DNA of 51,899 nucleotides. Source: an uncultured Bacteroidota bacterium (GTDB lineage: Bacteria > Bacteroidota > Bacteroidia > Bacteroidales > P3). Position 1 is the first letter of the stretch; the number at the start of each line of letters is the position of its first letter. The translations under genes and the position numbers were made by a program. The notes beneath the pieces were generated by a model, which saw nothing but the letters and a program-made list of their open reading frames with translations, did no database searches and had not been told where the DNA came from. The stretch spans positions 1 to 51,899 of the forward strand of contig CADAQX010000026.1 in assembly GCA_902790215.1 (NCBI GenBank), given 5' to 3'. Shown piece by piece: positions 9,614 through 18,763 of the stretch.

Positions 9614-9717
9614 GACGAACAAGGAAAGGAGACAGATTGGATAAGGAAGGTCGTTAGAAGGGAGAATAGAGGGGGGAGAATGGTGAAAAGCGGATTTTGT
9701 CGGGCAAGGGGGACGGT

Positions 9718-10548
9718 TTAGTCGCAGAGGACGTAGATGTCGTCGCGCGGGTTGATAAACAGGACGGGCAGCCGGTGGGGGTTGCGCACGGTGCGGTCTT
9801 CCTGCACTCCGGCAAACCATTCCACTACATCGCGGCTGCGGGTGTCGGTGGTGACGGAGATGAGCAGTCCGTGTCCCGCCTGGGCGGCGGCGGTGCATAC
9901 AAGGGTTTCGGGGAAGAGGGCGCGGCCTTCTACCGGGAGGCTGTCGTAGGTGATGCCGAGGTTGCGGAAGAATTTGTCCATGAAGAGGACGTTGTTGCTC
10001 CATTTTTTGTTCAGGCCGGTGTCGCTGTAGCGGAAGTGGAGCATGTGGAGGCGGCTGTGGTTGAAACGTGCAAAGTAGCTTGCCCATATCAGTTTCTCTT
10101 TGCTCTCTTTGTGGAAATCGATGCTGTAGGCCACATGGCTGTAGGCCTCGGGCGAGGCGAGCGGTTGCTGCACGGTGAGGTAGGCTATCTTGCACTGGGC
10201 AAAGTTGTGTATCACTTTGCGCGGATGGACTGGACTGCCGAGGCGCGCTTTGGGGTTGACACCGGCCACGGCCACCACCCCGTTGAGCAGTGTGGGCAGA
10301 GCGTTGATTATTTCGCGTGTGTTGCCCTTTATTGCCACGTGGGCAGGGTGTACCTCGGGATGGGCTTTTTCGAGCCTCAGAAGGGCGGATTCCGTCTCGT
10401 CGGTGGAGGGCAGGTGGTATCGCGGGTCTTGGATATAGAGAAAGATGAGCCCTTTGTTGAGCATGCGGGCAAGGTGGCAGGCATGGCTGACAACGGCTTG
10501 CTCCATGCTGAGGTCGGCAAGATAGGCTATGACGAACTGGTCTTTCAT
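9718..10548 (-). CDS. Universal stress protein family (tandem UspA-like)
   Basis: This 276-residue cytoplasmic protein begins MKDQFVIAYLADLSMEQAVV and has two UspA-like alpha/beta halves. The second half begins around AYSIDFHKESKEKLIWAS. Its length and layout match the other stress protein at 23625. I chose the ATG at 10548 because it overlaps the stop of the upstream T9SS gene (shared ATGA, 4 bp), which indicates translational coupling. Longer upstream frames belong to the shadow of that gene. A cytoplasmic stress protein coupled to an exported surface protein is unusual. Its function is unknown beyond family level (nucleotide-binding stress response). Confidence 0.75.
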   Translation of the reverse strand: MKDQFVIAYLADLSMEQAVVSHACHLARMLNKGLIFLYIQDPRYHLPSTDETESALLRLEKAHPEVHPAHVAIKGNTREIINALPTLLNGVVAVAGVNPKARLGSPVHPRKVIHNFAQCKIAYLTVQQPLASPEAYSHVAYSIDFHKESKEKLIWASYFARFNHSRLHMLHFRYSDTGLNKKWSNNVLFMDKFFRNLGITYDSLPVEGRALFPETLVCTAAAQAGHGLLISVTTDTRSRDVVEWFAGVQEDRTVRNPHRLPVLFINPRDDIYVLCD

Positions 10549-13500
10549 CGGATGAGTGTGATGTCGCCTTTGAGGAGATTTTCTAGCCCTGCCTCGCATT
10601 GGATGCGGCAGGTGTAGGTATAGACGCCGGGCATGCACCAGTTGTCGTTGTAGCGGCCGTCCCAGCAGTCGTTGATGTCGTGGCTTTCGTATACCTTTTC
10701 GCCCCAGCGGGTGTAGATGGCTATGTAGAAGCCGGTGATGAAGTCGCCACTGAAACAGAGCCGGTCGTTGATGCCGTCGCCGTTGGGCGAGAATGTGTTT
10801 GGAATGGATACATTGGGGCGCCCGCAGATGACTTCGGTGCAATAGAGGGGCAGCTGTCCCGTCCAGGTGCAGCCCAGGGAGTCGGTGACGGTCACGCTGT
10901 AGACGGTGAGGGTGTCGGTAGGGGTGGCCACAGGATTGGGCGATGTGGGATGGTCGAGGGTGTTGGAGGGTATCCAGTTGTAGCGAGCGCCAGGCACTGT
11001 GGTGACGTGCAGACGGGTGCTTTCGGTGAGGTAGAGGTGGGTGTTGTCGGCCCATACACTCATGTGGTAAAGTGAGGTGTCGCGGGTGATGACGGTGGTG
11101 TCGTAATAGGGACATCCGGCTGTGTCGTGCAGGAGGATTATGTAGGTGCCTTCGCAGAGGCTGTCGATGAGGGTGTCGCCTACAGCGTAGTTGAGAATGT
11201 TGTAGCGTAGCTGTATAGAGCCCTCGCATGCTTCGGTGCACAGCAGGTCGTGGACATGCTTCTCGATTTTCATGACGGGCGGATCCTGGACAGTGAAGGT
11301 GCGCTCGATACGGCAGTCGTGGTGGATGATTACGAGGGTGTGGGAACGATTGCCGGCACTGAGACCCGACAGGATGGAGTCGCCCGGTACGCCGTCCCAG
11401 TAGAAAAGTGTTGTACTGTCCGTCTCGTCAGTGAGGCGGGCTATGGCACGTCCGTCACTGCCTCCCGGACAGGTGGGGGGAATGACGATAAGGGTGTCGA
11501 GGGGGTTGATGAACTGGACGATGAATGTGTCGGTTTCGTGGCATCCGTCGAGGGTGGTTATCTGCAGTATATAGGTGCCGGTTTCGGAGACGTAGGGGTT
11601 GGCGATGCTGCTGTCGGACACATTGCCCTGTATCCATTGGTAGGAACAACCCAGCATGGGTTGGGACCCTATCTGCAGGGATGAGCCGTTGCAAGGCATT
11701 TGGGTTATGGTGTGGTGTCCGTGGTCGGCAAGTACCCGCACGATATAGTCTGTGGTGTCGGAAGTGGCGCAGCCGTTATCGAGGTAGGCAATGAGGCGTA
11801 TGCGGTAGCTGCCGGACTGGGTATAGGTGTGCTGTGGGTTGCGGGCAGTGGAGGTGGTGCCGTCGCCGAAGTCCCAAAGGAATGAGGTGCCGCGGCCGGT
11901 GTTGGTGATATTGACGGTGTAGGGTGCACATCCGGCGGGAGGTGCCACGAAGTCGGCTACGGCAAAGTCGTCGTGTATGTTGAGGCGGAAAAGGGCGTTG
12001 TTGCAGTTGTGGCTGTTGTTGTGGTTCGACCATGCCCCGTTTGTAGTGGGGAATTCGTCGTTCCCGTAGCAGCTGGCGCAGACGCTTTGGTAGAGGGTGG
12101 CCATTTTGTCAAAACGGCTGGTGCCGCCGTCCACATGGTCGTAGCCGCCGTTAGAGCCTGAGCCGTGCAGTTCGCCAAAGAAGGTGGCATAGTCGAGGCT
12201 GGAGGCATCGGCGGACATGCTCATGATGTAAAAGTCCTGTCCGTCGGTGGTGCTCTGGACGGCGTCGGTGGTGATTTCCATGTCGTATGTGCCGGCCTGG
12301 TTCCAGTTGATGCCGCCGCTACCGATGAAGTCGCGTCCCCATCCGGCGGCATAGATACGGTTGCAGATGTCGGCGGCAAAGGCGGTGGGGGAGAGGTTGG
12401 GACGCCCTAAGGGGGTTCCAAAGACGGTGGACCATTCAATGGTGTCGAGGTTTGGACGCAGGCGTGCCAAAAGCATTCCGCTGCCCGGGACATTGTAGGC
12501 GGCATTGTATATCAAGGTGCTGCCCTGGGCTTTGGTTTGACCGAAGATGAAGACTTCGTTGTGTTTGCCGCTGCGCACGAAGTATATCTGGTCGTATTGG
12601 GGTGAGCCAAAGAATGAGCTGGCAATAATGCGGTCGCCGTTGTATGAGATTTTGGTGATGAATCCGTCGGCTGAGCCTCCACCGTAAGCTGGCTGGTAGC
12701 TGCCTGGGGTGGTGGGGAAGTTGGGCGAGTTGGTGCCGCCGCACACCAGCAGGTTGTATGAACTGTCGACATCGATGGAGTAGACAGCATCGTCGAAGTT
12801 TCCTCCCAGGTAGGTAGACCATATCATGTTGCGCAGGTTGTAGTCTATCTTGAAGACGATGCCGTTTTGCCTCATGAAGGCTAACGGGGCAACACTTCCG
12901 GCTGTGGTGGGGAAGTTGGTGGAGAAGGTGGTGCTGCCGACATAGATGTTGTTGAGGTCGTCGGTAATGAGCTCTCCGCGTGCACCGTCGCCGTAGTTGA
13001 AATAGAGCGAGTCGTTGCCCAGCATGATTGTCCGGCTGTTGTGGTTGAAGTGTGCGCTGTAGTTGAGGCCGTCGTTTCCGCTGCCTCCGACATAGGTGGA
13101 AGCCTGCAGCTGTGTGCCGTCGCTGCTGAATCGGCTGACAAAGATGTCGCTGCCGTTGGGGAAGTTGATGGTTGAGGTGCCTTCAAAGGCAAGGCTGGTG
13201 CCGCCGTTGAATGAGGTGTCGAATGCTCCCTGGGTGACGGGGAAATCGGATGAGCCTGTGGTTCCGAAGATGACCAGCTCGTCGAAAGTGTTTACATACA
13301 TGCTGTGGGGCATGTCGGCCTGGCTTCCGCCGAGATAGGTGGCAAAAATCTGTTGGCTGCCAGAGGTGTCGAATTTAAAGATTCCTATATCGGCGTTTCC
13401 GTTGGAAGAGATGTCGTAAGCACCCGTTGATACGGGATAGCCTATGCCGAATACAAGCCCTGATGTATAGGTGTTTTTGTGAGCGTCGTAGGTGGCAGTG

Positions 13501-14333
13501 GTGCCCCAGTTGTCGGCAGTGGAGCCAGTGTAGGTGGAGAAGTGCAGCACGGGGTCGATGACTAACGGCAGCTGGGTGTTGTATTCGCCAAGTGAGAAGC
13601 GTACCTCGTTGTTGTGTACCACATACCGGGCGGGGATTTCGCACCGGCCTGTGTCGGTGAGCTGATAGGCATAGGGCCGAAGTTCAACGATTTCTCCAAC
13701 AGAGGTTCGCAGCACTAGGTTGCCGCTGCTGAGGTAGAGCTTGTCAATGCCTTCGTAGACCATGACAATGTTGCCTGGATTTGCGCCGGGGGCAAGGTAG
13801 AAGTTGGTCTTGAGAGCGTGCTGTGCCGCCTGGATGTCCATGTCGATGCCATCATAGAGTCCGTTGTAGTAAACGGTCATATAGTGGCTGAGGCGCGACA
13901 CCCAGCGGTCGGAATTGTGCCCGTAGTAGTAGTTGTCGTAGCCGCCGTTGGGGTCAGGGTCCTGCCCAGTGACACTGACCGATGAGTTAGAGTTGATAAA
14001 GTAAACTTTGTAGGCATGCATGTGGGGGCTCATGGCATGGTGGAAATGCCCCTCTTCATGGTGCGGGGTGATTTCGCGCAAGGCTATGGTGAGGCAGTTG
14101 CTCTCGGCAAAGAGGGCGGCATTGTTCATCTGTGCCTTGTAGAGGAAGGGCGCATCCCATTGGCCGAGATTGGCGATGAAATGAGTGCGGCTGCCGGTGC
14201 CGAGCGTGTCGCGCTGGCGTGCCATGGCAGGCGAAAGGTTAGTCAACAGCAAGAAAAGCAGCAAAAGGGTGCCCGTCAGGACACCCTTGTTTTGTATATC
14301 TGCAGTTCTTCTATTTGAGTACCTCGACAACAC
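10545..14333 (-). CDS. Secreted SBBP-repeat/PKD protein with T9SS type B sorting domain
   Basis: This is a 1,262-residue protein. A hydrophobic export segment is at residues ~18-38 (VLTGTLLLLFLLLTNLSPAM). A DUF7948-like N-terminal region follows (FIANLGQWDAPFLYKAQM). Then come SBBP-type beta-propeller repeats (ATYLGGSQAD, STYVGGSGNDGLNY, STYLGGNFDDAVY) over residues ~280-780, a PKD domain (FLWDFGDGTTSTARNPQHTY) near 810-900, and a CHU_C/type B T9SS domain at the end (PNTFSPNGDGINDRLCF, then YTRWGEKVYES). The ATG at 14333 overlaps the upstream gene by 23 bp; a start nearer the hydrophobic segment is possible. Probably a cell-surface or secreted structural protein, in one operon with its neighbours. 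Confidence 0.85.
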   Translation of the reverse strand: MLSRYSNRRTADIQNKGVLTGTLLLLFLLLTNLSPAMARQRDTLGTGSRTHFIANLGQWDAPFLYKAQMNNAALFAESNCLTIALREITPHHEEGHFHHAMSPHMHAYKVYFINSNSSVSVTGQDPDPNGGYDNYYYGHNSDRWVSRLSHYMTVYYNGLYDGIDMDIQAAQHALKTNFYLAPGANPGNIVMVYEGIDKLYLSSGNLVLRTSVGEIVELRPYAYQLTDTGRCEIPARYVVHNNEVRFSLGEYNTQLPLVIDPVLHFSTYTGSTADNWGTTATYDAHKNTYTSGLVFGIGYPVSTGAYDISSNGNADIGIFKFDTSGSQQIFATYLGGSQADMPHSMYVNTFDELVIFGTTGSSDFPVTQGAFDTSFNGGTSLAFEGTSTINFPNGSDIFVSRFSSDGTQLQASTYVGGSGNDGLNYSAHFNHNSRTIMLGNDSLYFNYGDGARGELITDDLNNIYVGSTTFSTNFPTTAGSVAPLAFMRQNGIVFKIDYNLRNMIWSTYLGGNFDDAVYSIDVDSSYNLLVCGGTNSPNFPTTPGSYQPAYGGGSADGFITKISYNGDRIIASSFFGSPQYDQIYFVRSGKHNEVFIFGQTKAQGSTLIYNAAYNVPGSGMLLARLRPNLDTIEWSTVFGTPLGRPNLSPTAFAADICNRIYAAGWGRDFIGSGGINWNQAGTYDMEITTDAVQSTTDGQDFYIMSMSADASSLDYATFFGELHGSGSNGGYDHVDGGTSRFDKMATLYQSVCASCYGNDEFPTTNGAWSNHNNSHNCNNALFRLNIHDDFAVADFVAPPAGCAPYTVNITNTGRGTSFLWDFGDGTTSTARNPQHTYTQSGSYRIRLIAYLDNGCATSDTTDYIVRVLADHGHHTITQMPCNGSSLQIGSQPMLGCSYQWIQGNVSDSSIANPYVSETGTYILQITTLDGCHETDTFIVQFINPLDTLIVIPPTCPGGSDGRAIARLTDETDSTTLFYWDGVPGDSILSGLSAGNRSHTLVIIHHDCRIERTFTVQDPPVMKIEKHVHDLLCTEACEGSIQLRYNILNYAVGDTLIDSLCEGTYIILLHDTAGCPYYDTTVITRDTSLYHMSVWADNTHLYLTESTRLHVTTVPGARYNWIPSNTLDHPTSPNPVATPTDTLTVYSVTVTDSLGCTWTGQLPLYCTEVICGRPNVSIPNTFSPNGDGINDRLCFSGDFITGFYIAIYTRWGEKVYESHDINDCWDGRYNDNWCMPGVYTYTCRIQCEAGLENLLKGDITLIR

Positions 14334-17300
14334 CGTTATGTTCTATATTGCCTTGATATCCTTTGCCGGAAAATCTGTAGAAGTAGGTGCCGGACGGGAC
14401 ATTGCTCTTGGAGGGATCCCAGAACTGGTCGTCGCGGCTGATGTTGGTGGCATGGAATACCCGCGATCCCCATTTGTCATAGATGTCAAGTGTGTTGATG
14501 GGGTAGGCGAGACCCTCTACAAGATTGAGGATGACAAAGCGGTCGTTGATGCCGTCGCCGTTGGGTGTTACGACTGTCGGGAACTGGAGCATATCGTTGA
14601 TGATGATGATGGTGTTCTCGACCGTGTCGCCACAGGCTATATTCAGTCCACTGGGTCCCTTCTCGTCGTTGCGGGCAATCAGACGTATGGTGTAGTTGCC
14701 GGATACATCGCCGCCGCCTTTGGGTGCATCCCATTCGAAAGTGGGATTGACGTCGAGCATGGTTTGGAATGAATTGGGATGGTCTTTGTCATACTGGATT
14801 TCCCAGAAGTATTTGACACTGCCATTGTCAGGTGCTGTGTTGTTCTTGAGGGTGATGGAGGGATGCTGCACCGTGGGGAAGACAGGCTCCCAGGAGAAAG
14901 AGGCCTTGGGGCTGGAGTGCACGGTGATGAGGTCGGTGTAGATAAGGGAGTCTTTACAGCCCTTATCGCTTTCGACGTAGTATTTCAGGTCGTAGGTGCC
15001 TGCAGCATAGGAGTGGCTGGGGTTTCTGAGGGTGGAGTAGGTGCCGTCGCCGAATACCCAGCGGTATTTGTAGCCATAGTCAGTGGTGTTGTCAATATTG
15101 ATGGTGAAGGGTTCGCATCCTTCAAGAGGATAGACACCGGGGTCGAAACTGGGAATCGGTTGGGGATTAACCGATACGTTGATGGTGTCACGTCCACGAC
15201 AGGCAAGCTCTTTGTCAAGGTTGATGACTTCCACTACATATCGAGTGTCCTTATAAATGCCTGACAGGGTCTCGATGGTAGGTGTTGACTCTCCTGTGGG
15301 CTCCCACATGTATGTGTAATTGGATTTTGCAGTATACTTGTCTGTGGCGTCAAGTGTGATGGTGTTGACTCCGCAGATGATTGTGTCGTTGCCAAGGTTG
15401 GGCGTGGGTGAATATACAGAAGAGATATGTGTCAGTGTATCCCAGCGGCATCCGAATTCGTCATAGATTGACAGGAGGATGTTGAAGTCTCCAGCCGTGT
15501 CGGGCGACATAATATAGGAGATGGAGGCGTCGCCGGGTTTTTTGTGGATTTGAAGACCACGGTATATACCGTCGCGGAAGTCGGTGGCATAATTGGTGTC
15601 AGGACGCCATACAACAGAGTCGATACCTACTTGGTATTCGCATCCGCCGCCGGCGCTGATACCGCAGATGTCCATTCCCCAGCTGAACACCCAGCCGTTG
15701 TCGATTGGCCAATAGTCACACAGTTCAATACTCCATGTTCCGTTGAGGGGGCAGCCTATCAGCTGAGAGAAGTCTTGTGCGGGCAGGTAATAGTTGATCT
15801 GCTCTTCGTGGTTGCTCGAGTCCTTGGTATCATGTGTGACGGGCCCGCCATACTGGCCGGCATGGTCGTATCCCGGAGGTATGGGAGCCTGATTGTAGGT
15901 GAAGGATGATCTGTACATCGGTGAGGCGATGCCTGCATTTTCGGGGTAGGGAGTGATATCGCAGGGGTCACCGGTGACAAATTTATAGTCGCCGTTGCGT
16001 GAGAAGCAATAGTTGAAGCCGAGGCCATAGGGATTCTTCAAGGTGTCGCACTTGTTGGGGATACCTGTTCCGTCGATATCTTGATGGTTGTCGTTACCGT
16101 TAACCAAATAGGGCATTCCAGTGAAACATCCACCGCCGGCAGCTGTGTATGGAGGAACAACCTCACCTACGGGTGCAGAACTTACATCTTTCCATTTGAG
16201 GATGGCTCTTCCCTGAGGTCCTGCTTGTTCGTCATAGGTGGGACAGCAGATGGCCAGAGAATAGTCTCCCATGAATGAGTGCTCATAGTTTATACAAATT
16301 GAGCAGATGTCTTTTGGTGACGTCACCTTCTTTCCGCTAGGGAATTCGTTGAAGGTTACGGGTGTCTCATAGCAAGAACCACCACCGCATCCTTGGCCGT
16401 CGGGAATAAATGACCTTACTTTGTTGACTTTTGAAGTCATCTTCTTGAAGGATATTTCTTTCAGGGTCAGAGTGCCGTTGTCACCGTCATAACCCACATT
16501 CACCATTTGGGAGTCTGCGCTGCATACGGGCACCAGGTCATAGATTGTTTTAATTGGGTTTTGAGCCAATCGTACTTGGATCTTCCGGAAGTCTCTGGTT
16601 ACACATCCATGTTCGTCCGTGAGGCTTAGTGTCACTTCATAGCAGTCGACATCTTTATATTTCGTATATAGTGGTGCGTTGGCTCCAATTTCCGATAGGG
16701 TGTCTTGTGTACCAAAGGTCCAGTTGAACATAGTTGTCGAGTCGGTTGGATAATACCATCCAGTAGTGTGGGTGTATTCGCCGTGACCGTGGAATATAAT
16801 GCCTTGTCCTTGGCAAAGCATGGCACCGTCTACCCAACCGATTGTATCCACACTGATGATGCTGTCCGTTTTGAAAATGCTGTCTTCCGTATACGTGTTG
16901 ACGACAAAAGTGACACTGTCTTGCCATACGGTATCATGGCGTGTAACTGATACCGTATCCATTACAAATGTGGTGTCGAATGACTCCGGGAAGGTGACGA
17001 ATTCGTGACGCGACAGGACATTGCCGTACTTGTCTGTGCGCTCATAGATGGAGTCAATATAGGTATATACCATCTCGCATGCACGGGCACAGGTGAACTC
17101 AAGGAAGAAACCTGTTGCGGTAAATGTGCTGTCATGCAATTTTGTACGGAAACGTACCGTTATCAAGTGTTCGGTGTTGTTGGGAGAAATGGTGAACAGC
17201 AGTCCCTCACGTGACGTGTAACAGTTGTTCATTTTCACCAGCAACGGGGCACTGGGGCTGCCGCCATCGTAAATATACAATGTATCTTGGCAGTCGATGT

Positions 17301-17571
17301 CAAAACTGTGGATTAATACGCTCAAGTGGGCATTAGTGTCCATAGAGTCGCATACGCCGCCTGATACAATGTAGTAGTCGTGGCCGCCAACGTAAGGATT
17401 GGCGTTGTTTCCACTCTCGTCATAGAGGTATGTGGGAGCGGAAATACCGTCAATGGTATCGCCGTTGGTGTTGGCATCGAGCGTGATTTCCGTGACACCG
17501 CTGATTTGTGCATGAAGACTCATGCCCCCTATCATGAACAAAAGTGCCACAAATAATGCTAACTTTTTCAT
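14311..17571 (-). CDS. Secreted CUB/P-domain/PKD protein with T9SS type B sorting domain
   Basis: This is a 1,086-residue protein with signal peptide MKKLALFVALLFMIGGMSLHAQ. Residues ~65-165 resemble a CUB domain (DTLYIYDGGSPSAPLL, then GFFLEFTC). Around residues 395-690 the pattern of a proprotein-convertase P domain appears (ICINYEHSFMGDYSLAICCP, later LNGTWSIELCDYWPIDNGW), interrupted by a long cysteine-containing insert. A PKD domain follows (YRWVFGDGTYSTLRNPSHSY), and the end is a type B T9SS domain (TPNGDGINDRFVI, DKWGSRVFH, GTYFYRFSGKG). No protease catalytic domain is visible, so the P domain probably serves binding. It lies 53 bp downstream of the small secreted protein gene and overlaps the next gene, which suggests one operon. 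Confidence 0.85.
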   Translation of the reverse strand: MKKLALFVALLFMIGGMSLHAQISGVTEITLDANTNGDTIDGISAPTYLYDESGNNANPYVGGHDYYIVSGGVCDSMDTNAHLSVLIHSFDIDCQDTLYIYDGGSPSAPLLVKMNNCYTSREGLLFTISPNNTEHLITVRFRTKLHDSTFTATGFFLEFTCARACEMVYTYIDSIYERTDKYGNVLSRHEFVTFPESFDTTFVMDTVSVTRHDTVWQDSVTFVVNTYTEDSIFKTDSIISVDTIGWVDGAMLCQGQGIIFHGHGEYTHTTGWYYPTDSTTMFNWTFGTQDTLSEIGANAPLYTKYKDVDCYEVTLSLTDEHGCVTRDFRKIQVRLAQNPIKTIYDLVPVCSADSQMVNVGYDGDNGTLTLKEISFKKMTSKVNKVRSFIPDGQGCGGGSCYETPVTFNEFPSGKKVTSPKDICSICINYEHSFMGDYSLAICCPTYDEQAGPQGRAILKWKDVSSAPVGEVVPPYTAAGGGCFTGMPYLVNGNDNHQDIDGTGIPNKCDTLKNPYGLGFNYCFSRNGDYKFVTGDPCDITPYPENAGIASPMYRSSFTYNQAPIPPGYDHAGQYGGPVTHDTKDSSNHEEQINYYLPAQDFSQLIGCPLNGTWSIELCDYWPIDNGWVFSWGMDICGISAGGGCEYQVGIDSVVWRPDTNYATDFRDGIYRGLQIHKKPGDASISYIMSPDTAGDFNILLSIYDEFGCRWDTLTHISSVYSPTPNLGNDTIICGVNTITLDATDKYTAKSNYTYMWEPTGESTPTIETLSGIYKDTRYVVEVINLDKELACRGRDTINVSVNPQPIPSFDPGVYPLEGCEPFTINIDNTTDYGYKYRWVFGDGTYSTLRNPSHSYAAGTYDLKYYVESDKGCKDSLIYTDLITVHSSPKASFSWEPVFPTVQHPSITLKNNTAPDNGSVKYFWEIQYDKDHPNSFQTMLDVNPTFEWDAPKGGGDVSGNYTIRLIARNDEKGPSGLNIACGDTVENTIIIINDMLQFPTVVTPNGDGINDRFVILNLVEGLAYPINTLDIYDKWGSRVFHATNISRDDQFWDPSKSNVPSGTYFYRFSGKGYQGNIEHNGVVEVLK

Positions 17572-17624
17572 ATTGCTTACTTTTTTAAATTATCTAACCA
17601 ATGTCATGCCTTGTCCAGTAAGAG

Positions 17625-18071
17625 CTACTGTTTATAATGTTCAGGGTTATCGGTACGGTCGGCCATCTCAATTCTTGTGCGGACTGCAAGGTATTTCCTC
17701 GGACCATTCTGTAGTCTGAAGTAAATGGTGTAGTCGTAGTGCTTGAATTGAAAATCCTGGAAATCGTACTCCCAATAGCTGAGATGATTCAGATCCACAA
17801 CAAAGTCGGCGCTGGGATGCTGTTTTGTCACCAAGTTGGTGAGCTCAGTGAAATTATATACAATGGCGTTCTCGGGGATCTTGTCCACCATATAGAATGC
17901 ATTGCGGGAGTAGTGGCAACGCCATTCAAACTTTCCTTCGGGATACTCGTTAGAGTCTATCTGGTTGATAAGGAAGTAAGGGCGTACAATCTCGTTGCAG
18001 TCCTGTGCTTTCAGGCTGCCCCACAGTCCCATTGCCATGCATGCCATCGCAAATAAAACAATCTTCTTCAT
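17625..18071 (-). CDS. Small secreted protein, unknown function
   Basis: This 148-residue protein has a clear signal peptide (MKKIVLFAMACMAMGLWGSLKAQ). The mature part is rich in aromatic and charged residues (YWEYDFQDFQFKHYDYTIYF) and has two cysteines. I recognise no family. It is the first gene of the minus-strand run leading into two T9SS type B proteins and a stress protein, so it is probably exported to the periplasm or surface with them. No TAnnTTTG box is obvious in the 105 bp upstream. Confidence 0.7.
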   Translation of the reverse strand: MKKIVLFAMACMAMGLWGSLKAQDCNEIVRPYFLINQIDSNEYPEGKFEWRCHYSRNAFYMVDKIPENAIVYNFTELTNLVTKQHPSADFVVDLNHLSYWEYDFQDFQFKHYDYTIYFRLQNGPRKYLAVRTRIEMADRTDNPEHYKQ

Positions 18072-18175
18072 AACAATTAATTTTAGTTGTTAAACTTTGA
18101 ATTTTTTCGCCTTTTACTATATAGAGTCGTTGGGTGCGTTTTGGATACCCCCCTACCCCTATTATTTAACTTTTT

Positions 18176-18763
18176 TTATGACTTTTTCTGCAGTTTCTTC
18201 ACCAATGCCATCAAATATCCCAGAACAATGAAGCCTCCGGGGGCAAGGATGAAGAGCAGCATGCCGTCGTTGCCACCGATGATGCTGTGGCCGAAAACAG
18301 CGCCGGCACCCAGCAACTCGCGCACAAGGCCGATCAGTGTCAGTGCCCAGGTGAAGCCCAGACCCATAAACAGGCCGTCGAGCAGCGAATGCCACACATT
18401 GTTCTTCGAGGCGAAGGCCTCGGCGCGTCCCAGCACGATGCAGTTCACCACAATCAGCGGGATAAACAGACCCAGGGTTTCGTACATGTCTGGCATGTAT
18501 GCCTGCATCACCATCTGCACAATGGTCACAAAGGTGGCGATAACCACGATAAAGGCCGGGATACGCACTTTGTCGGGTATCATCGATTTAAGCAGCGAGA
18601 TGACAATGTTCGACATCAGCAGGACAAACGTCGTTGCCAGTCCCATCATCATGCCGTTCACGGCCGATGTGGTGGTGGCCAGTGTGGGGCACATTCCCAG
18701 CACCAGTACCCATGTCGGGTTTTCTTTGATAAGGCCGTTTTTAATAATATCTGAAGCTTTCAT
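18176..18763 (-). CDS. rnfE: Rnf complex subunit RnfE
   Basis: This 195-residue polytopic inner-membrane protein belongs to the NqrD/RnfE family. LGMCPTLATTTSAVNGMMMG near the N-terminus and IFIPLIV-type text followed by NCIVLGRAEAFA match RnfE rather than RnfA. It is part of the Rnf ferredoxin:NAD+ oxidoreductase, which pumps Na+ or H+. The start ATG overlaps the rnfG stop by one base (TAATG), showing tight coupling. It is the last Rnf gene here: rnfA, which normally follows, is absent, and only ~105 bp separates it from the next gene. Confidence 0.93.
   Translation of the reverse strand: MKASDIIKNGLIKENPTWVLVLGMCPTLATTTSAVNGMMMGLATTFVLLMSNIVISLLKSMIPDKVRIPAFIVVIATFVTIVQMVMQAYMPDMYETLGLFIPLIVVNCIVLGRAEAFASKNNVWHSLLDGLFMGLGFTWALTLIGLVRELLGAGAVFGHSIIGGNDGMLLFILAPGGFIVLGYLMALVKKLQKKS

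Larger units (their letters stand above)
9275..9717. other. 443-bp intergenic region, AT-rich, no gene
   Basis: No credible coding frame is present. Next to the surface gene lie a likely minus-strand promoter and a two-copy direct repeat. The half nearer the stress-protein gene holds an inverted remnant of the dispersed repeat also found at 22956 and 46703, and then a purine-rich stretch. Confidence 0.7.

Noticed and set aside
18176-18763. Calling the last Rnf gene rnfA instead of rnfE
   Set aside because: The LGMCPTLATTTSAVN and NCIVLGRAEAFA segments match RnfE. The position after rnfG also fits rnfE.
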